Shown here piece by piece: positions 36,765-46,120 of a DNA stretch of 64,000 nt. Where the stretch lies: positions 709,458 through 773,457 of the forward strand of contig BJOX01000239.1 in the NCBI GenBank assembly GCA_009731375.1, in the 5' to 3' direction. The DNA comes from Paulinella micropora (Eukaryota > Cercozoa > Imbricatea > Euglyphida). Position 1 is the first letter of the stretch, and each line of letters starts with the position of its first letter. A program made the position numbers and the translations under genes. The notes under the pieces are model-generated. The model was not told the DNA's origin. It searched no databases and was given only the letters and a program-made list of their open reading frames with translations.

Positions 36765-38298
36765 ATGCCAGTCCAATACGGAGGAGAACTAGTCCATCAG
36801 GCTAAGGAACTGCTCACAGGCAAGTATGAGTTGAATAAGCTTACTAGCCGTGAAGGTGCTGCTGATATCACACTTACCACCGCAGGCGGTATTGAAAGCA
36901 CATTTGAAATTCCTACCCGCCCTTTGAACTTGGCGAGGTCTGTGTTGAAATTTACTTACACTCCGACTGCTGCGGGTGGTGCGAACAGATACAATCGTAT
37001 CTATATGGATTGTCTGTCTATGATTAAAACTATTGAACTGCGAAGCCGAAGCGGGCAGTATTTGTGTAATCTTCAACACGTAGGCAACTATACAAAGATA
37101 GTGTGGAAGCCTGAGATTAGTTATGAAAAATTTAAGGCACTTGAGAACCACGGCGACTATAATACCGCTGTTGAAGGTAAGACTGGCTCTGGTGCCATGC
37201 TTCAAAAGTGTAATGCTGGAAAGATTGTTGTAGGAAGTAGAGTAGAAAGAAAAGCAATCGATGATGCGGCCAATACTGCCGATGTAAAAGCAGCAGTTCA
37301 AGGATATTATAAAGTGCCGAGTGTGAATGCTCGTCGCCACAATGACACCGCTCTCGCTGATAACACTGCTGGAACCTATAGCCTTGTCAATGTCGATTAT
37401 GATGAGGCTAAGTATTTTGAAGGTGGAACTGATAATGCTGCCGACCCAGTTATCAGTGTTAAACTTCCTTTGGGTATGTTGTTTGGAACGATTTTTGAAC
37501 TCGACAAGACTATCGGATTTAATGAAATTTTGGATATGCGGATTGTGTGGGCTGAAACTCCACGAACTTCATTCTACGGCACTGATGCTAGCAGTATTTC
37601 TACTGGTGCGGCACTTACTGCTACAAATGCTACTATTTCCGGCTTGAATTTGTTCCTTGCTGTTGAGACCGACCCGAATGTTATTGTGGGCGTCCAACAA
37701 AAGATTGCGGGTGAGGGCTTCCCATTCAAAATTGAGTATCCCATTGCTTGGAAGCAGGCACTTAATGGAGAAAACCAAAACTTTGTCGTTAAGATGAACC
37801 GCTCGCAGGGTGAAAGAATTCGTCGTATCTACACATCAGTCTTCAATAGCACTGAAAACAAAAATACATCTTNNNNNNNNNNCCAAAAATACATCTTATG
37901 ATAATGACAACAGAACTGATGGGGCCGCCGCGCCAAATACTGCTGCGAAGAAGGTTAAGACATATTACACCACTCTTGACGGAACTCGTCTCCAGCAGTT
38001 TGATGTTAAAACATTAGAAAACGAAGACTATATGCTTCTTAAGAATAAGCTGAAGGGTAGCGCTATTTTGAATTCAAATGTGTATCATTACAACTGGTAC
38101 CACGTTGATACCTTTGATAACAATCGCCCACTGTGGGATAAGGATACTGACGGCTATGAGGTGAGCGGTCTAAGCCTTGACACTGAAAGACGATATGAAT
38201 TTGTTGCGACTACTCCCAATGATATCCAAAACCATTACACTTATGCAATTCTTCAACGAAGTGTGCTTGTGAAGGGTATTGAAATTTTGATGTCTTAG
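36765..38298 (+). CDS. Major capsid protein, element 2 (false gap inside)
   Basis: About 500 residues. MPVQYGGELV start with QYGG-E, RPLNLARSVLKFTYT..YNRIYMDCLSMIKTIEL, WKPEISYEKF, PSVNARRHNDTAL, DKTIGFNEILDMRIVW, YNWYHVDTFDNNRPLW. The 10-N join at 37873-37882 is flanked on both sides by the same AAAAATACATCTT string; collapsing that overlap keeps one frame, so the gene is probably intact. Same position and leader layout as in element 1. Confidence 0.9.
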
Positions 38299-38324
38299 CA
38301 GGGGCAAGCCCCCGCACCCCCTCC
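38299..38324. terminator. G/C-rich hairpin after the capsid gene
   Basis: AGGGGCAAGCCCCCGCACCC right after the stop codon, a second copy of the unit at 35238. GGGGC-AA-GCCCC forms a short strong hairpin; a transcript-end role is inferred. Confidence 0.5.
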
Positions 38325-38335
38325 AGTTAGGTGAT

Positions 38336-38458
38336 AGGTTTTTGAGATCGTAAGTTTACAATTAATTTTGTTAGTTAATTTATTTTTTTGATAATATAGA
38401 AACTTACACAAAACATTTTTTGAGATCGTAAGTGGTTTTTTTTAAAAAAGCACTTACA
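38336..38458 (+). promoter_or_regulatory. Leader with direct repeat and imperfect palindrome
   Basis: TTTTTGAGATCGTAAGT occurs twice (about 38340 and 38416). The second copy runs into GTAAGTG-G-TTTTTT..AAAAAA-G-CACTTAC, a foldback ending at the ATG. The AT-rich core between the repeats matches the element 1 leader at 16985-17031, so the extra 60 bases are an insertion specific to this copy. Confidence 0.65.
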
Positions 38459-39712
38459 ATGTCTCACCAGAGAAATTTGATAGCACAAAATCCTGGCGGA
38501 GACTTCGTAAATGTCAAAGTCGGGTATGACGGACACATTGAAACAAATAATATGAAAACCGCCTTTGGTGAATCCCTAACCAGTTCATTAACGCCAGTAT
38601 TACAGGAAATCTTTCCCTACACAGTTAATACACGGATATGGGCATTAACTCAAACTGATGCCAAAGTAGCATTTAATGCGAATATGGCTGAACTTAAAAC
38701 AGAAGCAAAAGCTACCGCCAATGCCATTATGGAAAGCAAAAAAAAAAAAAAAATATAGAACAGGTATGGGGGTCCTGTGTCGCTTCACTGCCTTGTGGAC
38801 GACGGACGAAACAAAAGATTATGCCTCTGTTATTGGAATTGGAGATACCGCATTACAAAATGGTTCTATTTTTATAAAAGCAAAGATGCTGGTATGAATA
38901 TTCTACATTGTAAGGGAGGAACTCCTACCTTAGTTCAACAAGCGGTCTGGAATGACCCGTGTAATGGAACAGGAGATATGCCTGACCTGGTATGGTCAAA
39001 TGGAAATGTGTTTCAAATTCAATTCCAGTATTTAGGCTTTGGTGCTATTAAGTTTTCAATTGAGAATCCAACAACGGGCGAATTCCAGCTTGTCCGTATG
39101 ATTAAGTATGCGAATGCCAACACAGGTGTCAGTCTGCGGAATACAACTCTACCATTTGTAGCACGTATATACAATGTCAATCAATTAAATGGAATACAAA
39201 TTTTGAAAACGGCGAGTTGTAGTATGTTTATTGAGGGACCTAACACTATTAATTCAAGCATATCAAACGAGGCGGAAGGAAGTGAGCCGGCGAGCACTAC
39301 TGAAAGCCCAATTCTCAGCATAAAAAATAAAACACTTTTTGATGCTGGTGCGACAAATTATTCAATTGTTTACCCAACTCTTGTGAGTATATCGAACGAG
39401 GACGCTAAAGTTAACATAGTGAGAATTGTGAAAACAACTGGAGCACTTACGGGTGAGAACTTTGCTGATATTGATTCTAAAACTTCAATCGTATCAAAGG
39501 ACATCGCTGCGACTGCTATCGGTGGTGCCACTATAACAGATGTCATTCTTAAACTTTTTGTTAATGCCACTTCTAGCCAGCTTGTTGACCTACGATATTA
39601 CGATGTTCAACTCGCTCCTGGAGAAAATCTAACATTTTTACAAAAGTCTGTATCGACTGTTAATAATGGAGGAAATGTAAGTGTTATCGTTAATTTCTTA
39701 GAAGATCAGTGA
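38459..39712 (+). pseudogene. Lectin-like structural protein, element 2 (two frameshifts)
   Basis: MSHQRNLIAQNPGGDFVNVKVGYDGHIETNNMKTAFGE start, then a break in an A-run of about 17 near 38746, then KYRTGMGVLCRFTALWT..IGIGD, a second shift near 38860, then AGMNILHCKG..GNVFQIQFQYLGFGAIKFSIENPTTGEF..SCSMFIEG to a TGA stop at 39712. Without the two indels it would match the 407-residue element 1 protein throughout. Both indels could be read errors. Confidence 0.83.
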
Positions 39713-39769
39713 TGTGGATATTTAATTAATTTTTGTAATATTTTTTTCTAATATAATAATATAGTAAAT

Positions 39770-40054
39770 ATGTTTTACCGTCGTAAGTTGTACATTGTGG
39801 GTGGTAGGAGGTTTCTAACAAAAGCATCTATCAAAACCCACACAAGAATACTTATAAGCAAATATGCTGATGGTGAAGTACTGAACCCAGAAGATAGCGA
39901 TTTTGTGCGAGACCTTATAACCCATCATCCAGGCATAAAAGATGGCATTATCGATGTTGAAAGTAATTTGACGACAGGAAGCAAACACTTTCGTGCGGAT
40001 GGTAAGCCGTTTTCGTGGAATTGCTGTGTTGACTTCATAGGACTTAGCGAGTAA
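39770..40054 (+). CDS. DUF3223-like protein, first part
   Basis: 94 residues. The pattern (GG.RFLTKASIKTHTRILISKY..GE.LNPEDSDFVRDLITHHPGIKDGI, then FRADGKPFSWNCCVDF) follows the DUF3223/DCL-type domain, with the D..F...L...HP..K.G core. The stop TAA at 40052 is followed in the same frame by the next gene after two Lys codons, so the pair may be one protein interrupted by a nonsense codon or an A-run indel. Absent from element 1. Preceded by a T-tract/TATA leader. Confidence 0.7.
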   Translation: MFYRRKLYIVGGRRFLTKASIKTHTRILISKYADGEVLNPEDSDFVRDLITHHPGIKDGIIDVESNLTTGSKHFRADGKPFSWNCCVDFIGLSE

Positions 40055-40060
40055 AAAAAA

Positions 40061-40408
40061 ATGGCGAGAGTGATAAAAGATGCGAGCAGGAATACGATGA
40101 GACCGCAAATACAAGAATATCTTGACCTTATGGCTATTGATGTATTTGTGGAACCCCGGTACATATGCGAAATAAGTGGCGACATATATGAGCGGGTCGA
40201 TGTCCACGTAGACCACCACTTTGACATCATACAATTCAAAGACATACTTAAACAATACCTGGAAGTTAATAGAGAAGTAGAAGTTGAAGACGGCTTATTG
40301 AAAGAACCGCACTTTACTAAGTTTAGCGACTTTCACAAACAGAAAGCAATATTGCGAATAATAAGAAAAGAAATCAATATTAGAGGAAAAATTTATCACT
40401 TACGGTAA
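40061..40408 (+). CDS. DUF3223-linked HNH-like C-terminal part
   Basis: 115 residues. ICEISGDIYERVDVHVDHHFDIIQFKDIL matches the segment that follows DUF3223 in bacterial two-part proteins, where a CP.TGE...HVDH pattern resembles an HNH-type nuclease; here one Cys is kept and the VDHH is intact. Same frame as the preceding gene, six bases after its stop. Overlaps the minus-strand FGKYKG gene by 9 bases. Nuclease activity is an inference from this pattern. Confidence 0.6.
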   Translation: MARVIKDASRNTMRPQIQEYLDLMAIDVFVEPRYICEISGDIYERVDVHVDHHFDIIQFKDILKQYLEVNREVEVEDGLLKEPHFTKFSDFHKQKAILRIIRKEINIRGKIYHLR

Positions 40409-40678
40409 ATACCTTTTCAATTCATCCTTATTTTGAACCCACGGCTGACGGACTAGCCATTCAATGTATGGCTTGTCAATCTTTGCGATGTCTTCTATTT
40501 TTTTACCCTTGTATTTGCCGAAATGAAACACGTCTTTCGGTTGAGATGCTTTTCTTTCTTCAATAGCTTGAATTTCTTCGTGGATTACCTTTTGAACATC
40601 GGCGAGAGAAAACGATTTATTTTTGTTTTCAATTGAGAGTTGTTCAAACTTCTCACACAGTCTTGTGAGTGTGGACAT
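40400..40678 (-). CDS. FGKYKG-domain protein, element 2
   Basis: 92 residues. MSTLTRLCEKFEQLSIENKNKSF, helical linker, FHFGKYKGKKIEDIAKIDKPYIEWLVRQPWVQNKDELKRYLP. Intact and supplies the C-terminus missing from the gap-cut element 1 copy. The related 150-residue paralogue of element 1 is absent here. Confidence 0.83.
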   Translation of the reverse strand: MSTLTRLCEKFEQLSIENKNKSFSLADVQKVIHEEIQAIEERKASQPKDVFHFGKYKGKKIEDIAKIDKPYIEWLVRQPWVQNKDELKRYLP

Positions 40679-40732
40679 AGTAGGGGGGAGTATATAGTAG
40701 GTAGGAAAAAAAAGTTAAATAAATAATATAGG

Positions 40733-41420
40733 ATGAGTGAGTGGATTGTCTTTGTAAAAGCTTACTCCGCTAAACATGGTATAAGCTACGGGGAAGCATT
40801 GAAAAAGGCTGGTAAGGAATATAGAAAGCAGAAGGGTGGAAATGCTGAGTTATCGGAGGATGTCTATTTGACGCGGGCGGAGAGAAAGGGTGCTGACGGA
40901 TGGAAGCCAGTCGCGAGCAAAGAGAAATCAGCGGTATATGAGAAAGATGGTAAGGCGATTGTGGCATTCAGAGGAAGTGCTGATAAGAGGGACTTGCTAA
41001 CTGACGTCGCATTAGTAAAGGGAGTATTAAAAAGAACTCCGAGATATAAAGAAGAGCAGAAGCGGGTTGACGAGGTCATAAAGAAATATGGCAAGGATAA
41101 CGTGGAGCTTACAGGTCATTCACTAGGAGGAACGATTGCGAAAGACTTAAGCCGGCAGACTGGGGTAAGGGCGACCACATACAACAAAGGCAGTAGCACG
41201 AGAGACCTCATTGAAGGAGTGATAGACCGAGTAGCAGTCAAGATAAATCCGAAAGGTAAGAGGGCAAAGACTGCGAAGCTAACCACAAACTACCGAACCG
41301 CATTTGACCCTGTTTCATTGTAGGCGCGACGGCGGTGAATACTAAGTTAGTGAAGCCGACGAGGGGCGTTCATACGATTAGAAGCTTCAAAGGTAAAGGA
41401 GCCAAAAAAATTTATCTATG
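40733..41420 (+). CDS. Class 3-type lipase/esterase (late frameshift)
   Basis: 196 residues to 41323, then a shifted frame to 41420. The N-terminus (WIVFVKAYSAKHGISYGEALKKAGKEYRKQKGG in part) is a small module seen at the start of several large-virus proteins. The lipase core shows IVAFRGSAD, LTGHSLGGTIA (nucleophile Ser) and FDPVSL (Asp). The third triad residue, His in VHTIRSF, is only in the shifted frame, so a 1-base indel near 41322 separates it. Absent from element 1. Possible role in membrane breach at entry or exit, by analogy with other virion phospholipases. Confidence 0.82.
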
Positions 41421-43256
41421 ATTTAATTTCTTTTGTGAAAGCCGAGCGGGATGCTGTCGTTATCGTTAAAAACTCACGGCCCGCCCACTTGTTCTCATTA
41501 ACTTGTTTTTTAACATTCGTCATATGTAAAATGCTGAAGTGCGGGACTTGTTGTTGTTTGCTGTTTCTATCAATGCGTATTTTTTTCATTTGAAAGCCCT
41601 TTACATTTTCAATGCTACCGCCTTTATCCATCTTATCATATACATCGTAGTTTAGCTGTTGAGCATCTAAGCCTTTACCCCTAAAGTGGAAGTATCTTTT
41701 AACGCCGTTTTCAGCCGTTTCTATATGAACCCCTTTTGATATGTGCTTAAGGTCGTTTTTTGTCATACCGGCGTTGAAAGCATCCTGGGTTGTAAATTCT
41801 AACATATATAGTTTTGGTGCTATCCATATACCTTTTGTAATCTTACATCCGTCGCCTAAGTCGTCGCTTATACCACCCAGTTGCTTGTTGCCCATATTCT
41901 TAATATGTCTCGCACATCTCGCGTGGATTTGGAGGCTGTCAGTGTCGGTATAGTAAAAGTCGTCCGCGATGGTTCCGTTCGGGTTGGCTTCCTTAATATA
42001 CTTAAACATAATGCGGCGGCTGTATGCTAGTATGAACGCCCCATAGTGTGAAGGTTTTGTTATGCTACTCTCTAATAAGATTGGATTACGAGGAAGGCCC
42101 GATATGTGCCACAAATCTTTTCCTTCTTTATCTGTAAATTTAACAATGTCAGTTATTTGATTACTACTCCAGAATTTCCAGTATTCTTCGTTAGTCTGTA
42201 TATATGTTGTAATGGATGGTATTGGTCTCTGTATCATCTTACCGTATAGACTATTCATAAACAATTTTGCTAGAAGATATTGTGGGCTACCTTTCTCCGC
42301 ATTTTCCTTCGCCTTAAACATATCGTCTATGTATTTGGCAAAGACACATTCAGATTTACAGTGTAGTATCCTTTATGAATGCTGACCGTATAACCTTCGG
42401 CTACCATGTCTTCGATGTCTACACTCGTAAGCCATTGGTCCTTCATATCCTCTAATCTCCATTTAAGAGAGCCCATGTGGTCTCGCTGACCGATTCTGGA
42501 GTGTAGTATATTTTTTGGTGAGACGTAGTCAAGATTATAGATGCCGATTTGAAGGTTCCGCGGGTCAAATGGTCCGATTGTTTCCAGTATATCTCCCACC
42601 ATAAATTCGTTCAACATTGCTGATGGGTATAGAGAGACGACATCCGCATCAATCAGGTAATCATCTATATTATCAGTGTATCCTATTTCTTTTTTCAAAT
42701 ATCTTTCATACTGAGCTGAAATGAACCGCCTCTTAGACTGGTAAGTCCTTCCTCCGATAATGGCTTTTCTAAATGCTCTTTCCTGCTCCACCGTTGGAAG
42801 TCTCACCTCGTATTTACCGTCTACATATTTCTTCCATATGTTGAAAGCCAGACTAGAAGTTGAGATGTATGAAGTTAGATTGACCTTATGAGTTGTAAAT
42901 ATCGTCGTGTTTAATTTGTCATACAATTCCTTCAAACCCATAACATCATTCGTTAGATAAGCCAGACATTCCTGCCTCGTCTTGTCATCCATATCCTCCC
43001 ATCTCTTCGCCCTGTCGTGGTCAAAGTCGCCTTTGAGGATTTCGCACCCGATACTTTCAAGATTTGTTTTAAGACTTCCTTGTGTATGCTTACACATATC
43101 CCACATCTTGACATTTTCAAACTCTAAGCATATAATAGAGCCGTTGTTAATTTTTGACGACTTAATCTTAATACCCCTTTTAATTAATTCCTGGTGTATG
43201 AAGTAGTGGTCAAAGTTCGCCCCGTTAAAACCATTAACATATAGAACGGGCGGTTT
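41416..43256 (-). pseudogene. PolB of element 2, C-terminal two thirds
   Basis: From the inversion junction: PPVLYVNGFNGANFDHYF (ExoII), YLTNDVMGL (ExoIII), DADVVSLYPSAML (motif A), a frameshift near 42350, KLFMNSLYGKM (motif B), YTDTDS (motif C) and the C-terminal region. Motif residues are unchanged, which suggests recent disruption or an assembly cause. The exonuclease I motif and the N-terminal domain are on the other strand at 43516-44800. Confidence 0.9.
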
Positions 43257-43367
43257 GAAAGAAAAGCAAAAGCATTAAAGCAAAAGCAAGAACTCAAAAG
43301 CATAGAGGAATATTACAAAAAGAAGATACAGGAGCTGGAAGAACAAATAAGTAAAATACAGACGTAG
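43257..43367 (+). pseudogene. C-terminal fragment of the small basic gene
   Basis: Reads ERKAKALKQKQELKSIEEYY..ELEEQISKIQT-stop, a basic coiled coil continuing the fragment at 44800-44898 (minus) across the inversion. Confidence 0.65.
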
Positions 43368-43401
43368 GAGATAACTGTCTAAGCTATATAATTTTTTTTT
43401 G

Positions 43402-43518
43402 TCGCGGTAAAAATATTTTTCATCTAAACACATATAGCCTATATAATAACGGTAAAAACATTAATTAATTATTTTTAGAAAAAGTATCTTACCTTATATA
43501 TACATAACGGTAAAAATA
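43402..43518 (+). repeat. Three CGGTAAAAATAT-type repeats before PolB
   Basis: CGGTAAAAATAT near 43404, CGGTAAAAACAT near 43448 and CGGTAAAAATAT near 43508; the last reaches the PolB start region. Likely promoter elements. Confidence 0.65.
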
Positions 43519-44800
43519 TCCAAACCACCTTTACCACCAAGACCAAATAAACAATATGTTCAACTTCTTCAAGCTAAGGCTAAGCTGAGAAAGGTTGAAA
43601 CGAAAGATAAAAGAAACCGCCGAGACCTTTTATCTAACATCCGTAGTAATACGAGGGCAAATCTCCGCGAGGCTAAGACGCGAGAAGCAAAAAGGCGAGA
43701 GTTTAGAGCAAACAAGTACGAAGTTAGGAGGGATAACCGGCTGAACTCTTTCACATTCAAATTTAGGGACTTAGATATAAGCTTCTATGACACTGATGCT
43801 CTAGAAGAGAAGGTGTCGATACCCGCTATAAGATATGCTAGAAGGGAAGGGATGACGGCTAATGCGGATGTCAATATATCTATAACATACTCCACCGCTC
43901 CTGCTAATGAGCGATATGACCACTATTTAAAAAAGAAAAGTTTTAATTCATTTCAACTCCGTCAATACGATACCGTATTTATGGATGCTCTGAACGAGTT
44001 CAACATAAACAATATTGAAGCAGGAGAGAATGGATATGAAAGAACCATACGATATGTGGAAATAACCATAGTTCAAGAAAACGGCGGAGGATGCTATGAA
44101 GGAAAAACTGAAAAGAGGGAGAAAGTCGAAGAAGGTAGAAAGATATCTCCACCAAGCAAAAACAACAACTGCTTATTCTTCTTGTGTAAGGATATTCTAA
44201 ATATTCATCCGATGAACAAGAACCGCTGTAATATTGTCAGAGCCGAATTCAACCTTCAGCCAAACTCCCCCATACCATTTTCAATAGCAGTCCAAATATT
44301 GAACAAATACAAAAAAGAAGGGAAAACATACGAAATAACAGACCACGTTATGAAGCAAACAGTAAGCACGAATGAAGAAGGACAGGAACCCGACAAACTA
44401 ATCTTTTTAGAAAATAACCACTATTACGGACTGGTTAAGCAGTTTAAGAAGCGATGCGAAGACTGCTTGCGATTATATTTGAACAAACATAAATGTAATC
44501 TTAACAGGAAAAAATATGCTGATATTAGATTGAAGAAGAATGGTAAAAGACACCTCATAACTAAGTTCCACACGGAAGAACAAATAAACAATGACCAAAT
44601 TCTCCATTACGATTTAGAATCATTTAGAAATACAAACATCGCGAACGGCTACGATATCCATGAATGCTACATAGTCGGATATACTCAGGGCACTGAGGGT
44701 TTCAAATACATAGCTGGCAAAGATTGTATAAGTCAATTTGTGGACCTTCTAATAAAACGAGGCGACCTTATAAAAGAAGGATGGGAGCCGAAATGTAAGC
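43516..44800 (+). pseudogene. PolB of element 2, N-terminal part (inverted)
   Basis: Homology starts at ISKPPLPPRPNKQYVQ, with ATA (43516) where ATG is expected. Continues through the basic region, FNSFQLRQYD, VQENGGGCYEG, SKNNNCLFFLCKDIL and ILHYDLESFRN (ExoI) to IKRGDLIKEGWEPK, where the junction is reached; the last residues to 44883 are read from the neighbouring gene's antisense strand. In-frame ATG codons occur only further in (first near 43851). Confidence 0.85.
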
Positions 44801-44898
44801 TCCTTCAACCTTTCTTGGTGGCGGTAGTAGTATGCGAGAGCTTTCTCGTTATTTCTCTTTCGTCTTGCTTCTCCTTCGTATAGCTTTGGTCTTGGCAT
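44800..44898 (-). pseudogene. N-terminal fragment of the small basic gene
   Basis: MPRPKLYEGEARRKRNNEK then ALAYYYRHQERLKEL, homologue of the 58-residue gene at 22398-22574, cut by the inversion. Confidence 0.7.
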
Positions 44899-44949
44899 CT
44901 TCTGTATTATATTAATATGAATATATTTTTATAAATGTAAAATAATTAA

Positions 44950-45186
44950 TTATATATTATGTATAGCCATTCTCATATTTAGTTGTTCTTTTGCTTGGAT
45001 ACAAATTTGTATTTTGTATAGTTCCTTCATCGTATTCTTTCCGCCATTTATTATTTCATATGCTTGCTTATCCCAGAACTCGTGTGCTTTTCTATATCTA
45101 TCAATCATTTGCTCTCTCGTGAAATTTCTAAAAGAAAGGTCATCAGCATTTGCTTCTGGAAAATGTTTGTTGTATGCTTGCTTCAT
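44950..45186 (-). CDS. Small helical protein, homologue of the 90-residue gene
   Basis: 78 residues from the first ATG (MKQAYNKHFPEANADD..RYRKAHEFWDKQ). The frame is open upstream (IIIKDDDITTADKE) with residues matching the element 1 N-terminus (ADKELKELYNLHF), so the natural start may be further up or mutated to ATA. Flanked by repeated ATTTTTATAAATGTAAAAT strings, comparable to the repeated intergenic cassette in element 1. Confidence 0.72.
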   Translation of the reverse strand: MKQAYNKHFPEANADDLSFRNFTREQMIDRYRKAHEFWDKQAYEIINGGKNTMKELYKIQICIQAKEQLNMRMAIHNI

Positions 45187-45260
45187 TTCTTTGTCTGCTG
45201 TTGTAATGTCGTCGTCATCTTTTATAATTATGTTATAATATTTTTATAAATGTAAAATCC

Positions 45261-45415
45261 TTCCTTCTTTCATTTCTCTTCCTTTTAGATTTCTATTCGA
45301 TTTCTTTATGATTTCTCTTTGTTGTTGAATTTTTGGTTATTTTGGACTTAACGACCCTTTTCCTAGAGGGCATTTTTCTTGAAAAATGACCCTAGGAAAA
45401 GGGTAATTATCTTCT
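45261..45415 (-). repeat. Right terminal inverted repeat of element 2
   Basis: Mirror of 24787-24941. Foldback of CCCTTTTCCTAG..CATTTTTC type at 45355-45403, 12 bp from the end. Confidence 0.92.
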
Positions 45416-45421
45416 ATCTTC
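45416..45421. repeat. Target site duplication ATCTTC, right of element 2
   Basis: Exact repeat of 24781-24786 directly after the CTTCT terminus. Confidence 0.92.
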
Positions 45422-46120
45422 GAGATTGTTTTTGTTGGTGAGTTTTTATGTTCTACTAGATGTGTCTCATATAAATGTTTTGTATGACTATTCCCGTAAT
45501 TAGTGATGTAAGTGGTTATATTGCGTTTGAAATCGATGAGAGTATAGGTGGTATCGTTTTAGTTATGAAGGACGTGTTGTATTTGCATGGTAAGTTATCG
45601 ACTTTAAATTTAGTGTATATAAGTTCTTAGATATTTTGGGTGGTTATTGTGTCGTTTTTGTCTGGCGCTGTTCAGATATGTTTTTGGCGTGTTAGATCTC
45701 TTACTAGACTCTGAGACCGTCGTGTTTAACATGTCAGCATATCCTGGACTCAATTTCTGTATGATTGCTCTGTTCTCTGCATGAATTACGTCTGCATGTC
45801 TATATCACTATAAAATGTTGGAGGAAATATATTGTTATGTGGCCGATATTAATTGCTATTAAGCGGACTTATTGGTGTAGTAATGTCATTACGTGACATG
45901 AATTGAACGCCATATATCTTAGTCAAATGTGTCTTTCTCCTGGAATAACATAACAAATTTGTATCTGAATTTTTTACATTAAATTGTATTCCAGTACAGT
46001 ATGGAAATTGATTTCATAAACGGACTTCCAGCACTTAACTTGTGAACCATAGCAGATACTATCGTCAAACAGTTGTGTAGGCTGTAAAAGAATGTATTTA
46101 ATTTGAGAACAAGGAAGTAC
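45422..46120. other. Host spacer, no gene seen
   Basis: About 700 bases of AT-rich sequence without a credible open frame. It probably includes the 3' end of the DIRS-like element that follows. Confidence 0.6.

Larger units (their letters stand above)
43257..44797. other. Inverted block 2 of element 2
   Basis: Carries the 3' part of the small basic gene and the 5' third of PolB in reverse relative to element 1. Junctions share a short inverted match (TTGAA at 43255-43259, TTCAA at 44804-44808). About 30 residues of PolB expected between the halves are not found. Confidence 0.82.
24787..45415. mobile_element. Element 2: second Polinton-type virus, 20.6 kb, rearranged
   Basis: Bounded by 155-bp inverted repeats starting 5'-AGAAG and a 6-bp duplication. 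Same hallmark genes and order as element 1 but clearly diverged, so it is a separate virus insertion and not a duplication. Extra genes: charged Zn-cluster protein, Pro-rich protein, DUF3223-like pair and lipase. Two internal blocks (31328-33147 and 43257-44797) are inverted, splitting the fibre, ATPase, PolB and a small gene. At least nine frameshift or nonsense events are visible. Confidence 0.94.
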
